DNA of 64,000 nucleotides from Nodosilinea sp. FACHB-131 (GCF_014695395.1 NZ_JACJOF010000016.1:186001-250000); one strand, 5' to 3'. Counted from the first letter of the stretch, positions 48,513 to 58,371 are shown. A program made the numbers and translations. The notes: a model not told the origin generated them from the sequence alone.

Positions 48513-49475
48513 ATGGCTAAGACGACCCCCAAAGTCCCCATCTCTGTGCTGATTCCGGCTAAGGATGAGGAGCAAAATCTGCCCGCTTGTCTGGCCAGCC
48601 TGGAGCGGGCCGCGGAGATTTTTGTGGTGGATTCGCAGAGCAGCGATCGCAGCATCGAGATCGCCACCGCTGCTAGAGCCAAGGTGGTGCAGTTTGATTT
48701 CAACGGCCACTGGCCCAAAAAGAAAAACTGGGCCTTAGACAACTTGCCCTTTAGCCACGAGTGGGTGCTGATTGTCGACTGCGACGAGCGCATTACCTCA
48801 GAGCTGTGGGACGAGATTGAGACCGCTATTCAGCGGCACGAGTTTGACGGCTACTACCTCAACCGCCGGGTATTCTTTCTCGGCACCTGGATTCGCCACG
48901 GTGGCAAATATCCCGACTGGAACCTGCGCCTGTTTCGCCACCAAAAGGGCCGCTACGAAAATTTGCAAACCGCCGATATCCCCAACACGGGCGATAACGA
49001 AGTGCACGAGCACGTGATGATCGAGGGGGCCGTGGGCTATCTCAAGCACGACATGCTCCACGAAGACTTTCGTGATCTGTACCACTGGTTGGCCCGCCAC
49101 AACCGCTACTCCAACTGGGAGGCCCAGGTCTACTACAATCTGCTCACCGGCATGGGTGACGGCGGCACCATCGGCGCAAATCTGTTTGGTGATGCGGTGC
49201 AGCGCAAGCGGTTTCTTAAGAAGATTTGGGTGCGACTGCCCTTTAAACCGCTGCTGCGGTTTGTGCTGTTTTATGTGCTGCGGCTAGGGTTTTTAGACGG
49301 GCGGGCTGGCTATATCTATGGGCGATTGCTGAGCCAGTATGAGTACCAGATTGGGGTAAAACTGTTCGAGCTGCGGCGGTTTGGTGGGCAACTCAATGTC
49401 ACCCCCAAAGAGAATGCGACTTTGCCTCAGCCAGCAGTTAAGCCCTCAATTATTTCGGTAGAATCAGCCCCTTAA
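48513..49475 (+). CDS. Family 2 glycosyltransferase, WaaE/LPS-core type
   Basis: A 320-residue protein from the ATG at 48513 (ATG 48501 adds four residues). ISVLIPAKDEEQNLPACLASL, VVDSQSSDRS and VDCDERITSEL mark the GT2 catalytic fold. KKKNWALDNLPFSHEW, RNLRLFR-like WNLRLFRHQKGRYEN and EVHEHVMIEG match the branch that includes beta-1,4-glucosyltransferases of LPS cores. The C-terminal third is basic and partly hydrophobic, probably membrane-associated. It lies 49 nt after the preceding GT2 gene and 22 nt before the acetyltransferase, forming an apparent operon. Confidence 0.87.
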   Translation: MAKTTPKVPISVLIPAKDEEQNLPACLASLERAAEIFVVDSQSSDRSIEIATAARAKVVQFDFNGHWPKKKNWALDNLPFSHEWVLIVDCDERITSELWDEIETAIQRHEFDGYYLNRRVFFLGTWIRHGGKYPDWNLRLFRHQKGRYENLQTADIPNTGDNEVHEHVMIEGAVGYLKHDMLHEDFRDLYHWLARHNRYSNWEAQVYYNLLTGMGDGGTIGANLFGDAVQRKRFLKKIWVRLPFKPLLRFVLFYVLRLGFLDGRAGYIYGRLLSQYEYQIGVKLFELRRFGGQLNVTPKENATLPQPAVKPSIISVESAP

Positions 49476-49497
49476 GACCTTCTAGCGGCGGCTGATT

Positions 49498-50109
49498 ATG
49501 ACGGTTCCCCCTGATGTTAATTCCAGCCCTTTAGAGGCCGCTGTTGACTCTCGCCCCTGGGTGCGGCTCGATGCCTACGACCAGTCGTGGTACAAACCGG
49601 GGCGATCGAAGGTCGTCATTCTGCTGTGGTGGCTGTTGCAGGCGGTGCTATTTCCCCTCACGCCCCACGCCTCCCATGGGCCAAGGCGCTGGCTGCTGCG
49701 CCGGTTTGGAGCCACCATTGGCCGGGGCGTGGTGATTCGCCCTACGGCTCGGTTCACCTACCCTTGGAATGTGAGCATCGGCGACCACAGCTGGATTGGG
49801 GATGACGTGGTGCTCTATAGCTTGGCCCAGATCACCATTGGTCAACACTGCGTAATTTCGCAAAAAAGCTACCTGTGCACCGGCAGCCACGATATTCACG
49901 ACCCTCGCTTTGGCTTGATAGTTGCGCCAGTGACCGTTGAGAACGGTGCTTGGGTAGCGACCGACTGCTTTGTGGCCCCTGGGGTGACGGTGGGGGCCAA
50001 TAGCGTGGTAGGGGCCCGCAGCAGCGTGTTGAAGTCACTGCCGTCGGGGCAAATCTGCTACGGTAACCCCTGCCGTGCTGTAGCACCGCGACAGATGGTG
50101 AACGACTAG
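49498..50109 (+). CDS. WcaF/HpsU-like polysaccharide O-acetyltransferase
   Basis: A 203-residue left-handed beta-helix acyltransferase. DQSWYKPGRSKVVILLWW near residue 28 and the hexapeptide run from about 85 to 195 (SIGDHSWIGDDVVLYSLAQ, CVISQKSYLCTGSHDIHDP, VAPGVTVGANSVVGARSSV) match the WcaF family that acetylates colanic-acid-type sugars; cyanobacterial members are called HpsU in hormogonium polysaccharide work. The catalytic His is likely in TGSHDIHDP. It closes the three-gene polysaccharide cluster. Confidence 0.85.
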   Translation: MTVPPDVNSSPLEAAVDSRPWVRLDAYDQSWYKPGRSKVVILLWWLLQAVLFPLTPHASHGPRRWLLRRFGATIGRGVVIRPTARFTYPWNVSIGDHSWIGDDVVLYSLAQITIGQHCVISQKSYLCTGSHDIHDPRFGLIVAPVTVENGAWVATDCFVAPGVTVGANSVVGARSSVLKSLPSGQICYGNPCRAVAPRQMVND

Positions 50110-50288
50110 GGCTAAAATTTGCTCTGTTGTCGTCCACCTCTGCTGTCGAATTGAGTCTAAATAATTGTCGGTGAACGTAGGCAGGAGCGGGGTTATTCGC
50201 CTAAATTCTGACAGCTTAAAGGGATGTCTTGTTACCCTTTTGGGCGGTCTTGGTAAGTGGACCAGAGTTTTGCAATTGGGGATAGAAC

Positions 50289-51023
50289 TCAATCACAGGG
50301 ATGTTTTAACTGTGCTTGGGATAGGGCTTCTTCGTTAGTTAAGTCGAGGCGCAGGGGCGTCATCGAGACATAGCCTTGGTCTACAGCCCAGCGATCGGTC
50401 CCCGCTTCAGGGGCCTCCATCGGTACCACGGTGAACCAGAAGTGCTGCCGGCCCATCGGATCCTTACTAGGCATGACCTGGCCATCGTATTGCCGCACTG
50501 ACTGACGAGTCCAGCGCAGGCCCTGAGGGGCATGGTCGGGAAAGTTGACGTTGACTAAAGCTAGATCTGGATCTGGCAAGAGTAGCTCTAAAACCTTGGC
50601 TAGATGAGGTTTTAGCAGGTCAAAATCGGGCTCGCTCTCGATCGCGGGCGCACTGAGGGCAATGCCGCGCAGCCCCAGCAGAACGGCCTGCTTGGCTGCC
50701 GCGAGGGTACCCGAATGCCACATCGCATTGCCTAGGTTGCTGCCTAAATTGATACCTGACAGCACTACGTCTACTTTGTCCCAGTTGTAAGCGCCCAGTG
50801 CTACGCAGTCGGCGGGGGTACCGTTGACGCGGTAGGCCTCAAAATCTTGCAGTGGTGTGCGCTTGTAGGAGAGGGGGCGCGAAGCCGTAATGGAGTGCCC
50901 TGCCGAGGACATTTCTACATCGGGCGCAACAATACGCACTTGACCAAAGGTTGCGGCTACCTCTGCTAAGGCTGCAATACCAGGGCTGTAAATTCCGTCG
51001 TCGTTAGCAATAAGTATTCGCAT
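50289..51023 (-). CDS. surE: 5'/3'-nucleotidase SurE
   Basis: A 244-residue metal-dependent phosphatase that dephosphorylates nucleoside 5'- and 3'-monophosphates. MRILIANDDGIYSPGI carries the metal-binding Asp pair. SSAGHSITASRPL, VNGTPADCVALG and LSGINLGSNLGNAMWHSGTLAAA (read as SGINLGSNLGN, then HSGTLAAA) are all family motifs. Length is normal. It is divergent from the lipid kinase gene and convergent with the polysaccharide cluster. Confidence 0.95.
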   Translation of the reverse strand: MRILIANDDGIYSPGIAALAEVAATFGQVRIVAPDVEMSSAGHSITASRPLSYKRTPLQDFEAYRVNGTPADCVALGAYNWDKVDVVLSGINLGSNLGNAMWHSGTLAAAKQAVLLGLRGIALSAPAIESEPDFDLLKPHLAKVLELLLPDPDLALVNVNFPDHAPQGLRWTRQSVRQYDGQVMPSKDPMGRQHFWFTVVPMEAPEAGTDRWAVDQGYVSMTPLRLDLTNEEALSQAQLKHPCD

Positions 51024-51138
51024 CTAAACCTCTTTTCCTCCTTTAGTGTTACCACCATCTGCCTCTGTGTTGAGGGATGGCAGGGCCACAGGCTCTAGAC
51101 TGGTCAAATCCTGTTTTTGGGCTTTTTAGAGAATTTTT

Positions 51139-52053
51139 ATGGAAGTTACGCTGATCCATAATTCCAAGGCTGGTGATGATAATCAACCTTCCAAAGATGT
51201 ACTTTTATCTTTAATTGAGCAGGCTGGTTATGACGTTAACTACCAGTCGGCCAAACACGACAACTGGGTTGCCGCCTTGGAAAACCCTGGCGATTTGGTA
51301 GTCGCTGCTGGGGGGGATGGCACTGTGGGTCAGGTGGCCCAACGACTGGTTGGGCAAAATATTCCAATGACTGTTTTGCCCCTAGGGACAGCCAATAATA
51401 TTGCCAAAACGTTGGGCTTGATGGACATCCCTCTAGAGCAGCTTGTTGAAGGATGGGCCACTGCGCAACGCATTAAGTCTGATAGTGCGATCGCCAGCGG
51501 AGCCTGGGGCACAACTCAGTTAATTGAAAGTTTAGGTATGGGACTATTTGCTCACACCATGTCTAAGGTTGAGAACAGCGGGCATCTAAAGCATACAGAA
51601 AGCGCTGAAGACGAATTGACGACTGTTTTAAACCTGTTGAAACAGCGCGTTTCTCGATGTCCTGCCCGAGCCTTAACCCTTTCCTTGGATGGCAAAGATA
51701 TTTCAGGTGAATATGTCTTGCTGGAGGTTATGAACATTCAATATGTTGGACCCAACCTCCACCTTGCCCCGACTACAAGCCTTAATGACGGGCTGTTGAC
51801 TGTTGTGCTGGTGCGAGAAGGCCAACAAAATAAAATTACTAACTATCTGACAGACTGCTTAGCTGGCAAATGCGATCTAGCTCCGTTCACACAGTATCAG
51901 GGTCAGCACTTACAGATTCGGGGAGAAGAATTTGATATCCACGCTGATGACAAAATTTTGTCTAAGGGTGATTTAGCGTCGCCAGATGGCTCCATCGTGA
52001 TTGATGTAAGTGTTGCACCCCAATCGCTTGAATTTCTTTTGCCTGAATCCTAA
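51139..52053 (+). CDS. Diacylglycerol-kinase-family lipid kinase
   Basis: A 304-residue protein. The N-terminal nucleotide-binding domain has LIHNSKAGDD, AAGGDGTVGQVA (the GGDGT ATP site) and LPLGTANNIAKTLG. The C-terminal beta-sandwich contains EVMNIQYVGPNLHLAP. This is the YegS/DagK-like family, which phosphorylates diacylglycerol, sphingoid or related lipids. The exact lipid cannot be told. It has slightly more AT than neighbours and is divergent from surE. Confidence 0.88.
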   Translation: MEVTLIHNSKAGDDNQPSKDVLLSLIEQAGYDVNYQSAKHDNWVAALENPGDLVVAAGGDGTVGQVAQRLVGQNIPMTVLPLGTANNIAKTLGLMDIPLEQLVEGWATAQRIKSDSAIASGAWGTTQLIESLGMGLFAHTMSKVENSGHLKHTESAEDELTTVLNLLKQRVSRCPARALTLSLDGKDISGEYVLLEVMNIQYVGPNLHLAPTTSLNDGLLTVVLVREGQQNKITNYLTDCLAGKCDLAPFTQYQGQHLQIRGEEFDIHADDKILSKGDLASPDGSIVIDVSVAPQSLEFLLPES

Positions 52054-52100
52054 TGAGTGGTCGATTAGGAGGCAGGGTCTGATAGCAAGGGTTGGCCAAC

Positions 52101-52484
52101 TTACTCCGAGATGTGCTTGAGCACGCGCTTGTCAGTAGCAGACAGCACGTCTTCCCCAGATTCCTCTGCTTGACGGGCGCGATCGCTCAGTTCCTTCATT
52201 TTTTGACTAGCGGCGTCTCGGCCACGCTCGATAGCCTCGTTACGAGGTTCAGTCTTACCAATAATCTTCTTAGTAGTGTCAAGCCCGCTGTAGACATCTT
52301 TTGAGAGGTCCTCTGCTTGGTTAGCGGCCTGTTCGAGCTGAATGGGTGCTGGCTTAGGCTCGATAACCTTGGCCTGGCTGGCTGGGGATAGGGTAGTGCT
52401 CCAAAGAATTAACCCAATGGCGATAGTGACAATACCAGCGCCAATCGCAGAACTCAGTATAAATATCCGCTTGCGAACGCCCAT
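52101..52484 (-). CDS. Small membrane-anchored coiled-coil protein
   Basis: A 127-residue protein from the ATG at 52484, which has GGAGG just ahead; an ATG four codons upstream is also in frame. One hydrophobic helix (about 7-28, IFILSSAIGAGIVTIAIGLI) is followed by a Pro-rich spacer and then a long charged, probably helical stretch (about 50-125) rich in Ala, Glu, Lys and Arg. I do not recognise a family with a known role. It is 47 nt from the convergent lipid kinase gene. Confidence 0.7.
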   Translation of the reverse strand: MGVRKRIFILSSAIGAGIVTIAIGLILWSTTLSPASQAKVIEPKPAPIQLEQAANQAEDLSKDVYSGLDTTKKIIGKTEPRNEAIERGRDAASQKMKELSDRARQAEESGEDVLSATDKRVLKHISE

Positions 52485-52626
52485 AATGCCTCCCATACAA
52501 TGCCTTTAGCTTAGGTAAGGGGCCTAGCTTTGCCATCCTTCTGCGGGGAGACACCTATGTAGCCGTCGCTAGGCGCTGAGTAGCTAGTCTCAAGTAGCAT
52601 TGCGCTGCGTATTGGTTATGCACCGC

Positions 52627-53763
52627 TTAAGTTTCGGGATTGACGTGAAAGAGCTGGGGGTGTGGTGCGTCTTGGCACACTAGATAAAACTCTCGCCCTC
52701 GCTTGGAAATTTTGGCCTTTTCGCCATTGGCGCAGTTCACTTTAATCGGGGTGTTGCCCTCACAATCGGCACACTTGAAATAGTAGCCATATTTGCCGTA
52801 GACAACGGCTAAGTGGCTGCTGCCGCAGGCGCGACAGGCGGGAACTAAAGCGGTCTCGGCGGATGATGGAACAGCTCGTGCTGGGGTTGTCTGTGGTTGA
52901 GGTGAAGGGGCTGGTTGCGTCTGGGGTTTGACGGTAGTTGAGGCAGAATCCTTGAGGGTAATTGGAGCTGGTGCCGTTTGAGGTCGGGGTAAGGGTGATT
53001 GATCAGACTGCGATTTGGCGACGGGAAGAACAACCTGCTTAGGTCTCGAAATAGAGGGTGGTTCTACAGAATTGGGCAGAGCTGTAGGAGCCTCTAGAGG
53101 GGGTAGCTGAGGTTGAGGACTGTGCTGTTGCAGCAAAAATTCCGCTAGGTTGGTTACTTTCCTGTCGCTAAATTCGGCCCCGGCATCCCTCACGTTGAGG
53201 GAGAATAAACTGCTGGCCCGACGATAGGCGGCATGCATTTCCTGAATTCGTTTAGTAATTTGATCGGCCTTGAGTACCTGCTGAGTGGCAAAACCGGGAG
53301 GACGCTGAATCACCCCGATGTCAGAAATAGCGACTAGCCCATCAAAGGGAACTGAGGCAAAGGTGAATTGGAGCGTGAGTACTTTGCGGAAAAACTGATC
53401 AACGTGGTCGTTCAGTAGGGCCTTGAGCAACTCTGCCTGGCGCTCAACTTGCAGCAGGGGAGACGGCATGCCCTGCCAAACTGACCCTACCTGGCGCGAC
53501 CATTCCCCCTGCTCATTGACCCGAATTTGCGTGGTGACGCTCTTACTCTCGATCAAAATAAAGCCGTGGGTGCTTATTAGCAGGTGGTCGATTTGGGCCA
53601 CCTCTCCTCGGCGCTCTAGCCGCAATCCATTTATTACCTTGATGTTAGGATCCTCGCCGAATGCCCGGCGCAGGTAAAACGCCATTTGTTCTTCTGCCCT
53701 GTGCCCCGCCTGCACCTGCTTACTGGCATTGGGGGCAATAGGATCCAGCTCTTTAGCAATCAT
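52627..53763 (-). CDS. NERD-domain nuclease-related protein with zinc-ribbon tail
   Basis: A 378-residue protein. The NERD domain spans about 17-130: GHRAEEQMAFYLRRAFG, then the nuclease-like motif EVAQIDHLLIS ... FILIESKSV, where Asp and the ExK pair are the PD-(D/E)XK-type residues. A Pro/Gln-rich linker of about 90 residues follows, then a C-terminal zinc ribbon (CRACGSSH ... YYFKCADCEG, and a third Cys pair region KVNCANGEK). NERD proteins are proposed DNA-processing enzymes, often in plasmids and stress contexts. The role here is unknown. Confidence 0.8.
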   Translation of the reverse strand: MIAKELDPIAPNASKQVQAGHRAEEQMAFYLRRAFGEDPNIKVINGLRLERRGEVAQIDHLLISTHGFILIESKSVTTQIRVNEQGEWSRQVGSVWQGMPSPLLQVERQAELLKALLNDHVDQFFRKVLTLQFTFASVPFDGLVAISDIGVIQRPPGFATQQVLKADQITKRIQEMHAAYRRASSLFSLNVRDAGAEFSDRKVTNLAEFLLQQHSPQPQLPPLEAPTALPNSVEPPSISRPKQVVLPVAKSQSDQSPLPRPQTAPAPITLKDSASTTVKPQTQPAPSPQPQTTPARAVPSSAETALVPACRACGSSHLAVVYGKYGYYFKCADCEGNTPIKVNCANGEKAKISKRGREFYLVCQDAPHPQLFHVNPET

Positions 53764-53849
53764 GACGAGTAGGCCTAGGACTTTAGCCTTAATACAGTGC
53801 CCAGTTTCTAGTCTTTAGTTGCGTGAGCAACGGGAATGGCTTTGCTACG

Positions 53850-55373
53850 TCAGTGCTGCTCTTCCAAAACGGCCAGCAGTTCTAAGAAGACGCCGTTGGT
53901 CCAGCCAAAGCCGACTTCGTTGGTGCTGTAGCCAAACTTAATGTCGTTAGATACTTCGCCTGTGCAGGTTTCGATGTTGTACTTTTCGAGCAGCACGCCG
54001 CAGCGCTCAAAGTCTTTGACCAGCATGGAAACAAATTTTTCGGCCAGACGTAGGGCCTCGGCTTTGTAGCCGTAGCGCAGCAGGCCTTTCACCACAAAGT
54101 ATTGGAAGGGTGCCCAGCCAAAGGGAGCATCCCACTGGTTGCCGGAGACAACATTGCTGGTTTTAAATCCCCCAGCGGCTTCGAAGTCAGGCAGATTGTC
54201 CACTAAACGCTGGGCTTGCTCTGGGGAAGCCGCACCGCTCCACAGCGGATAGAAGGCGGTGGCGTATTCGTAACGGCAGTGGCAGCGTTCTCGAAAGTTG
54301 TAGTCGAGGTAAAAGCCGGTGTTTTCGCTCCACAGGTAGCGGTCAATGAGCTCTCTGCGGTAGTCGGCGCGATCGCACCACTGCTGGGCCAGGGCAGAGT
54401 GCCCTAAAATATCGTGAATCTGGGCCAGATCTTGCTCCATCTGGTGCAGCAGCACGTTGAGACAGACCGGCGCGTAGTGGATCACATCGACGCTGAAGGG
54501 GCCAAAGCGATTGGTGGGGTCGAGACCCGACTCGCGCATGGCGCGATCGCCCCTGTAAAACAGATCGGTCAGCTCGTCGGCCTCAGAGTCGTAGTAGAGC
54601 GAGGCATCGTAGTCGGTGACGTCATGGTCGCGGTAGTAGGCTTTCACCCGGTCAAAGTGGCTGCGACCCTGCTCATCAAGCTCGGAGTACAAAACCTCGG
54701 GGGCGGGGCCACTGACTACAGAAAAGTATCGCGATAGCCCGGTGGCCTGATTGAGGTGGGGCGGCACCACCCAGTAGTAGTAGTAGCTTTCGAGCTGGGG
54801 CAGGGTGCTGAGTAGCCAGCCAGTATCTTGGCAGTGCTCGTACCAGGCCAGCACCATAGGCGACAGCAGCGGCGGCTGCGATCGGTTGAGGTAGTAGGTG
54901 CGGTTGGCGTTGAGCACAGTGCCGTAGTGCTTGACCTCGTAGAGCAACTGCTCAATCAGGCTTTGGGCTAAGGCGTACTTCTGGTCGTGCAGCAGACCGA
55001 GCAAAATAAAGTAGCTATCCCAGCCGTAGAGTTCGTTGAACCGTCCGCCCGGTACCACGTAGTCGCCCGGCAGATAGAGTAGCCCGTGGTTGTCGATCTG
55101 CTCGCACTCCAGGGGCAGGTTTCTGACCGAAACTTGCGCTAAATCCTCCGGCGGCACCGACTGTTTTAGCCGCTCTACCACCTGCTCAAGATCCTCCTGG
55201 CCAGAAATGTAGAGCAGCCAGGGGCCATCTTTCTCATGCTCAATTTTTTCGTCGTAGGCGGCGGCGAGCAGCTGGTCGTGGGAACGAGTCAACACCTGCC
55301 ACTGATCTCGAATGTAGGTTTTAATCGCGGCGATAGTGGGAGATTCGAGAATCGATGAAGTCTGCAAGAGCAT
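53850..55373 (-). CDS. treH: Trehalase (GH37)
   Basis: A 507-residue glycosidase that hydrolyses trehalose to two glucoses. Both family signatures are visible: PGGRFNELYGWDSYF near residue 110 and QWDAPFGWAPFQY near residue 420. Start ATG 55373 is used; a TTG 13 codons up is in frame. There is no signal peptide, so it is cytoplasmic. It lies 101 nt downstream of treY on the same strand. The order treZ-treY-treH is that of the heterocystous-cyanobacterial trehalose cluster, where degradation by TreH controls trehalose level. Confidence 0.92.
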   Translation of the reverse strand: MLLQTSSILESPTIAAIKTYIRDQWQVLTRSHDQLLAAAYDEKIEHEKDGPWLLYISGQEDLEQVVERLKQSVPPEDLAQVSVRNLPLECEQIDNHGLLYLPGDYVVPGGRFNELYGWDSYFILLGLLHDQKYALAQSLIEQLLYEVKHYGTVLNANRTYYLNRSQPPLLSPMVLAWYEHCQDTGWLLSTLPQLESYYYYWVVPPHLNQATGLSRYFSVVSGPAPEVLYSELDEQGRSHFDRVKAYYRDHDVTDYDASLYYDSEADELTDLFYRGDRAMRESGLDPTNRFGPFSVDVIHYAPVCLNVLLHQMEQDLAQIHDILGHSALAQQWCDRADYRRELIDRYLWSENTGFYLDYNFRERCHCRYEYATAFYPLWSGAASPEQAQRLVDNLPDFEAAGGFKTSNVVSGNQWDAPFGWAPFQYFVVKGLLRYGYKAEALRLAEKFVSMLVKDFERCGVLLEKYNIETCTGEVSNDIKFGYSTNEVGFGWTNGVFLELLAVLEEQH

Positions 55374-55474
55374 AGGCAGTGCTTGGGTTGGGTTAAACAG
55401 CGTCAAGCCCAAGCAGCCCCGGGAGGACTAGGGGCTGCCGGGGCAGAGTCGTGGCGGAGACCGCCGTCGCTGGG

Positions 55475-58252
55475 CTACTCAGCTATCAAGATGGCGACCG
55501 GAAAAGTGGCCAACAGCTCTGACAACTTGGCGTCCTCAGCAGCGGTAAAGGTATCGCCGGTGATCCAGTTCTTCCACTGGGAGGCGTTCCCCGGCAGGGC
55601 CAGGGTGGTCTCGCCCCACACCTGGCCAATGGGATACTCTCCCGGCTCGGCAAGGCTGGTGAGAAAGCGGGGGGCGATCGCCACCACCCACTGGTCGTCC
55701 CACTGGCGGGCAAAGGCCAAAATGTGCTCTTCCGCATCACCGCGCGCAAACAGCGGCTGGTAGTCGCCCTGCTCAAACAGCTGGGGGTAGGCCTGCCGCG
55801 CCGCCAGCCCACAGTGGGTAATCCACAGCTTAATGCGTCCGTCTTGGCGATACTCCAGCAGGTTTTTGAGCAGGGCAGCGCGATCGCCCCACTGCTGCAG
55901 TTCCTGGAGCCAGTGACGACGCAGATTGTAGTCGACGGGGCGGCGGTTGTCGGGGTCGACCAGGCTAAAATCCCACAGTTCCTGGCCCTGGTAGAGGTCG
56001 GGCACCCCCGGCAGCATCAGCTTGAGCACCACCTGGGAGAGCGAGTTGTAGATGCCGTATTCGGCAATCCGCTGCTGAAACTTGCGAAACTCTGGCAGAA
56101 AATTGTTCTTTTCGCCGGGGGTCAAAATGGCGCGGGCAAAGGCCACATAGCCGTCTTCGTAGTCGGCGTCGGGGCGCAGCCAGGCGGTGTGCACCTTGGC
56201 TTCGCGCACGGCTTTGACCACGTAGTCGGCAACGCGATCGCTAAAGCTCGCCAGCTCGCTATCCTCAAACGGAAACGCCCCCACTAAGGTTTGATAGAGA
56301 AAATATTCGTCGTTGGCGTCAGGCACCACCTGGTCGCGCACCACCGTCTTGTGGCTGCCGTTGAGGCTGCGCCAGAGGTTGACGGCCGTTTCCCATTCGC
56401 TAGGAATCTCAGACAGCACATTGAGCCGAGCGCGCACGTCTTCGCTGCGCTTGGTGTCGTGGGTCGAGCTAGCGTTCATGGCGTGGGGCCACTGCTGCTG
56501 CCGCTGCTGCTGCCGCTGGTGAAACTGCCGCATGGACAGGCCAAAATGCCCCGGTGTGCCACCCACCTCATTCAGGCTGATAAAGCGGTTGTAGCCGTAG
56601 AAGAGGGTGTCTTCTAAGCCTTTGGCCATCAGCGGGCCGGTGAACTGCTGCAGGCGCATGACGAAGTGCAGCCACTGGGCCTTTTCTTCCTCGGGCAGCG
56701 AGCCTTCAAAGTTGAGCGATAGGAATCGTTCGATTAAATTGAGCTCGTTGATTAGCTGGGGAATGCGCTTGCGGGCGGCCTCAATGGACTCCTGCACGTA
56801 AGCCAAGTCGCGCTCAGAGATCTTCTCCTGGTTGACGTAGGTGCAGTAGATCGGGAAGGCAATTAGCACTTCTTCGATGGCGGTGCGGAGGCCGTAGAGG
56901 GTGAGGTCGCGCCCGTAGCGATATTGCTGACAGACACGCTTGAGAAACCGCGCCAGGTTGTTGATGTCGCCAACCAGGTTGGTCTCAGCAATCAGCCGTT
57001 TTTTGGCGGCTACCAGCTCGGGGTAGGGGGTGTTTTCGCCGGTCAGCTGTTGGTAGATGTGGGTAAAAGCGTCTTGGTTGTCCTGCTGGCAAAAAACGCC
57101 GTTGAGCTGAATCAGCGAGTCGTAGCCAGAGGTGCCCTGAATTGGCCATTCAGGGGGCAGGGTTTCTTCATCTTCAAGAATTTTCTCGATGACGATGTAG
57201 GTGTCGCCCAGCCGCTGGCGCAGCCGCTCTAGATAGCGGGTGGGGTCGTAGAGCCCGTCGATGTGGTCGATTCTGACGCCGGTGAAATCGCCGGTTTTGA
57301 CCAGCTTGCAGATCAGGTCGTGGGTTTGGTCAAAGACCTCTTCGTTGTCGATCTTGAGGCAGATCAGCTCGTTGACGGTGAAGAACCGCCGGTAGTTGAG
57401 TTCCTCAGCCCCTACCTTCCAAAACGACAGGCGGTAGAACTGTTCTGAGAGCAGTTCGTCGAGCAGATCAAAGCTGCTGGGCTGGTCAGGAGTGCCGTTA
57501 AAGATCACCAGGTTCTGGTCAATGAATTCGCGAACGGCGTCGCTTTCCTGGTAGACATCCCACAGCAGCCCTTTGGCAAACTGAGCCTGGTCGCGATATT
57601 CACGGCCCTTGAGATCAACGATCGCATTTTTAACCAGGTAGAGAATGCCCGAGATCTTGACGAAGGTGCGATCGCTGGTGTCGAGCTGCTGCGCCAGCCG
57701 CCCCGACTGATAGCTCAAAAACCGCCCGTAGGACTCGATGCGCACCGGAAACCGCAGGCCGTAGTAGTTGACGCTCAGCCCAGTCTCGTCGTAGCTGAGC
57801 TGAATCTCGCCCCGCTCGAGGCAGCGATCGTAAAAATCGCCCAGCATGGGGGCTAAGACGCGGCCCCCCAGCTCCTCTGGCCCTTCCCACTCAATGTCGA
57901 AGAAGTTGAAATATTCTGAGTCGGGGCCGTACTCCATGATGTCCATGAGGTACGGGTTTTGGCCGTCGTAGGCCATATGGTTGGGCACAATGTCTTGCAG
58001 CCAACCCAAGCCGTGGTGGTGCACCGTATCAATCAGCGGCTGAAACGCCGCTTCGCCGCCTAGCTCGGGGTTGAGCTGGGTGGGGTCAACCACATCGTAG
58101 CCGTGGGTACTGCCCTTTCGCGCTTTGAAAATCGGCGAGGCGTAGATATCTGAAACCCCAAGGTTTTTGAGATATTCCACAATATCTTGGGCCGCAGCAA
58201 ACCCAAAATCTGGGTTGAACTGAAGCCGGTAGGTTGCGAGAGGGATACGCAT
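55475..58252 (-). CDS. treY: Maltooligosyl trehalose synthase
   Basis: A 925-residue GH13 enzyme that turns the reducing-end alpha-1,4 bond of malto-oligosaccharides into an alpha,alpha-1,1 bond. MRIPLATYRLQFNPDFGF is the family start. GH13 regions are DIVPNHMAY (I), GVRIDHIDGLYDP with nucleophile Asp (II), YIVIEKILEDEE with acid Glu (III) and NASSTHDTKRSEDVRAR (IV). Normal length for the family, including the long insertion of TreY. It is 119 nt downstream of treZ. Confidence 0.95.
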   Translation of the reverse strand: MRIPLATYRLQFNPDFGFAAAQDIVEYLKNLGVSDIYASPIFKARKGSTHGYDVVDPTQLNPELGGEAAFQPLIDTVHHHGLGWLQDIVPNHMAYDGQNPYLMDIMEYGPDSEYFNFFDIEWEGPEELGGRVLAPMLGDFYDRCLERGEIQLSYDETGLSVNYYGLRFPVRIESYGRFLSYQSGRLAQQLDTSDRTFVKISGILYLVKNAIVDLKGREYRDQAQFAKGLLWDVYQESDAVREFIDQNLVIFNGTPDQPSSFDLLDELLSEQFYRLSFWKVGAEELNYRRFFTVNELICLKIDNEEVFDQTHDLICKLVKTGDFTGVRIDHIDGLYDPTRYLERLRQRLGDTYIVIEKILEDEETLPPEWPIQGTSGYDSLIQLNGVFCQQDNQDAFTHIYQQLTGENTPYPELVAAKKRLIAETNLVGDINNLARFLKRVCQQYRYGRDLTLYGLRTAIEEVLIAFPIYCTYVNQEKISERDLAYVQESIEAARKRIPQLINELNLIERFLSLNFEGSLPEEEKAQWLHFVMRLQQFTGPLMAKGLEDTLFYGYNRFISLNEVGGTPGHFGLSMRQFHQRQQQRQQQWPHAMNASSTHDTKRSEDVRARLNVLSEIPSEWETAVNLWRSLNGSHKTVVRDQVVPDANDEYFLYQTLVGAFPFEDSELASFSDRVADYVVKAVREAKVHTAWLRPDADYEDGYVAFARAILTPGEKNNFLPEFRKFQQRIAEYGIYNSLSQVVLKLMLPGVPDLYQGQELWDFSLVDPDNRRPVDYNLRRHWLQELQQWGDRAALLKNLLEYRQDGRIKLWITHCGLAARQAYPQLFEQGDYQPLFARGDAEEHILAFARQWDDQWVVAIAPRFLTSLAEPGEYPIGQVWGETTLALPGNASQWKNWITGDTFTAAEDAKLSELLATFPVAILIAE

Positions 58253-58371
58253 GGCGAACTCAGAAAGGATGAACGATTAGATAACCTGTGCCAGGCCGGA
58301 ATTGCCGCTGGGGCCGATAGCTCTCAAGCTGGCCTTGGTATAACCCAGAGTGTCTAGAGAGTCAACCGCTC

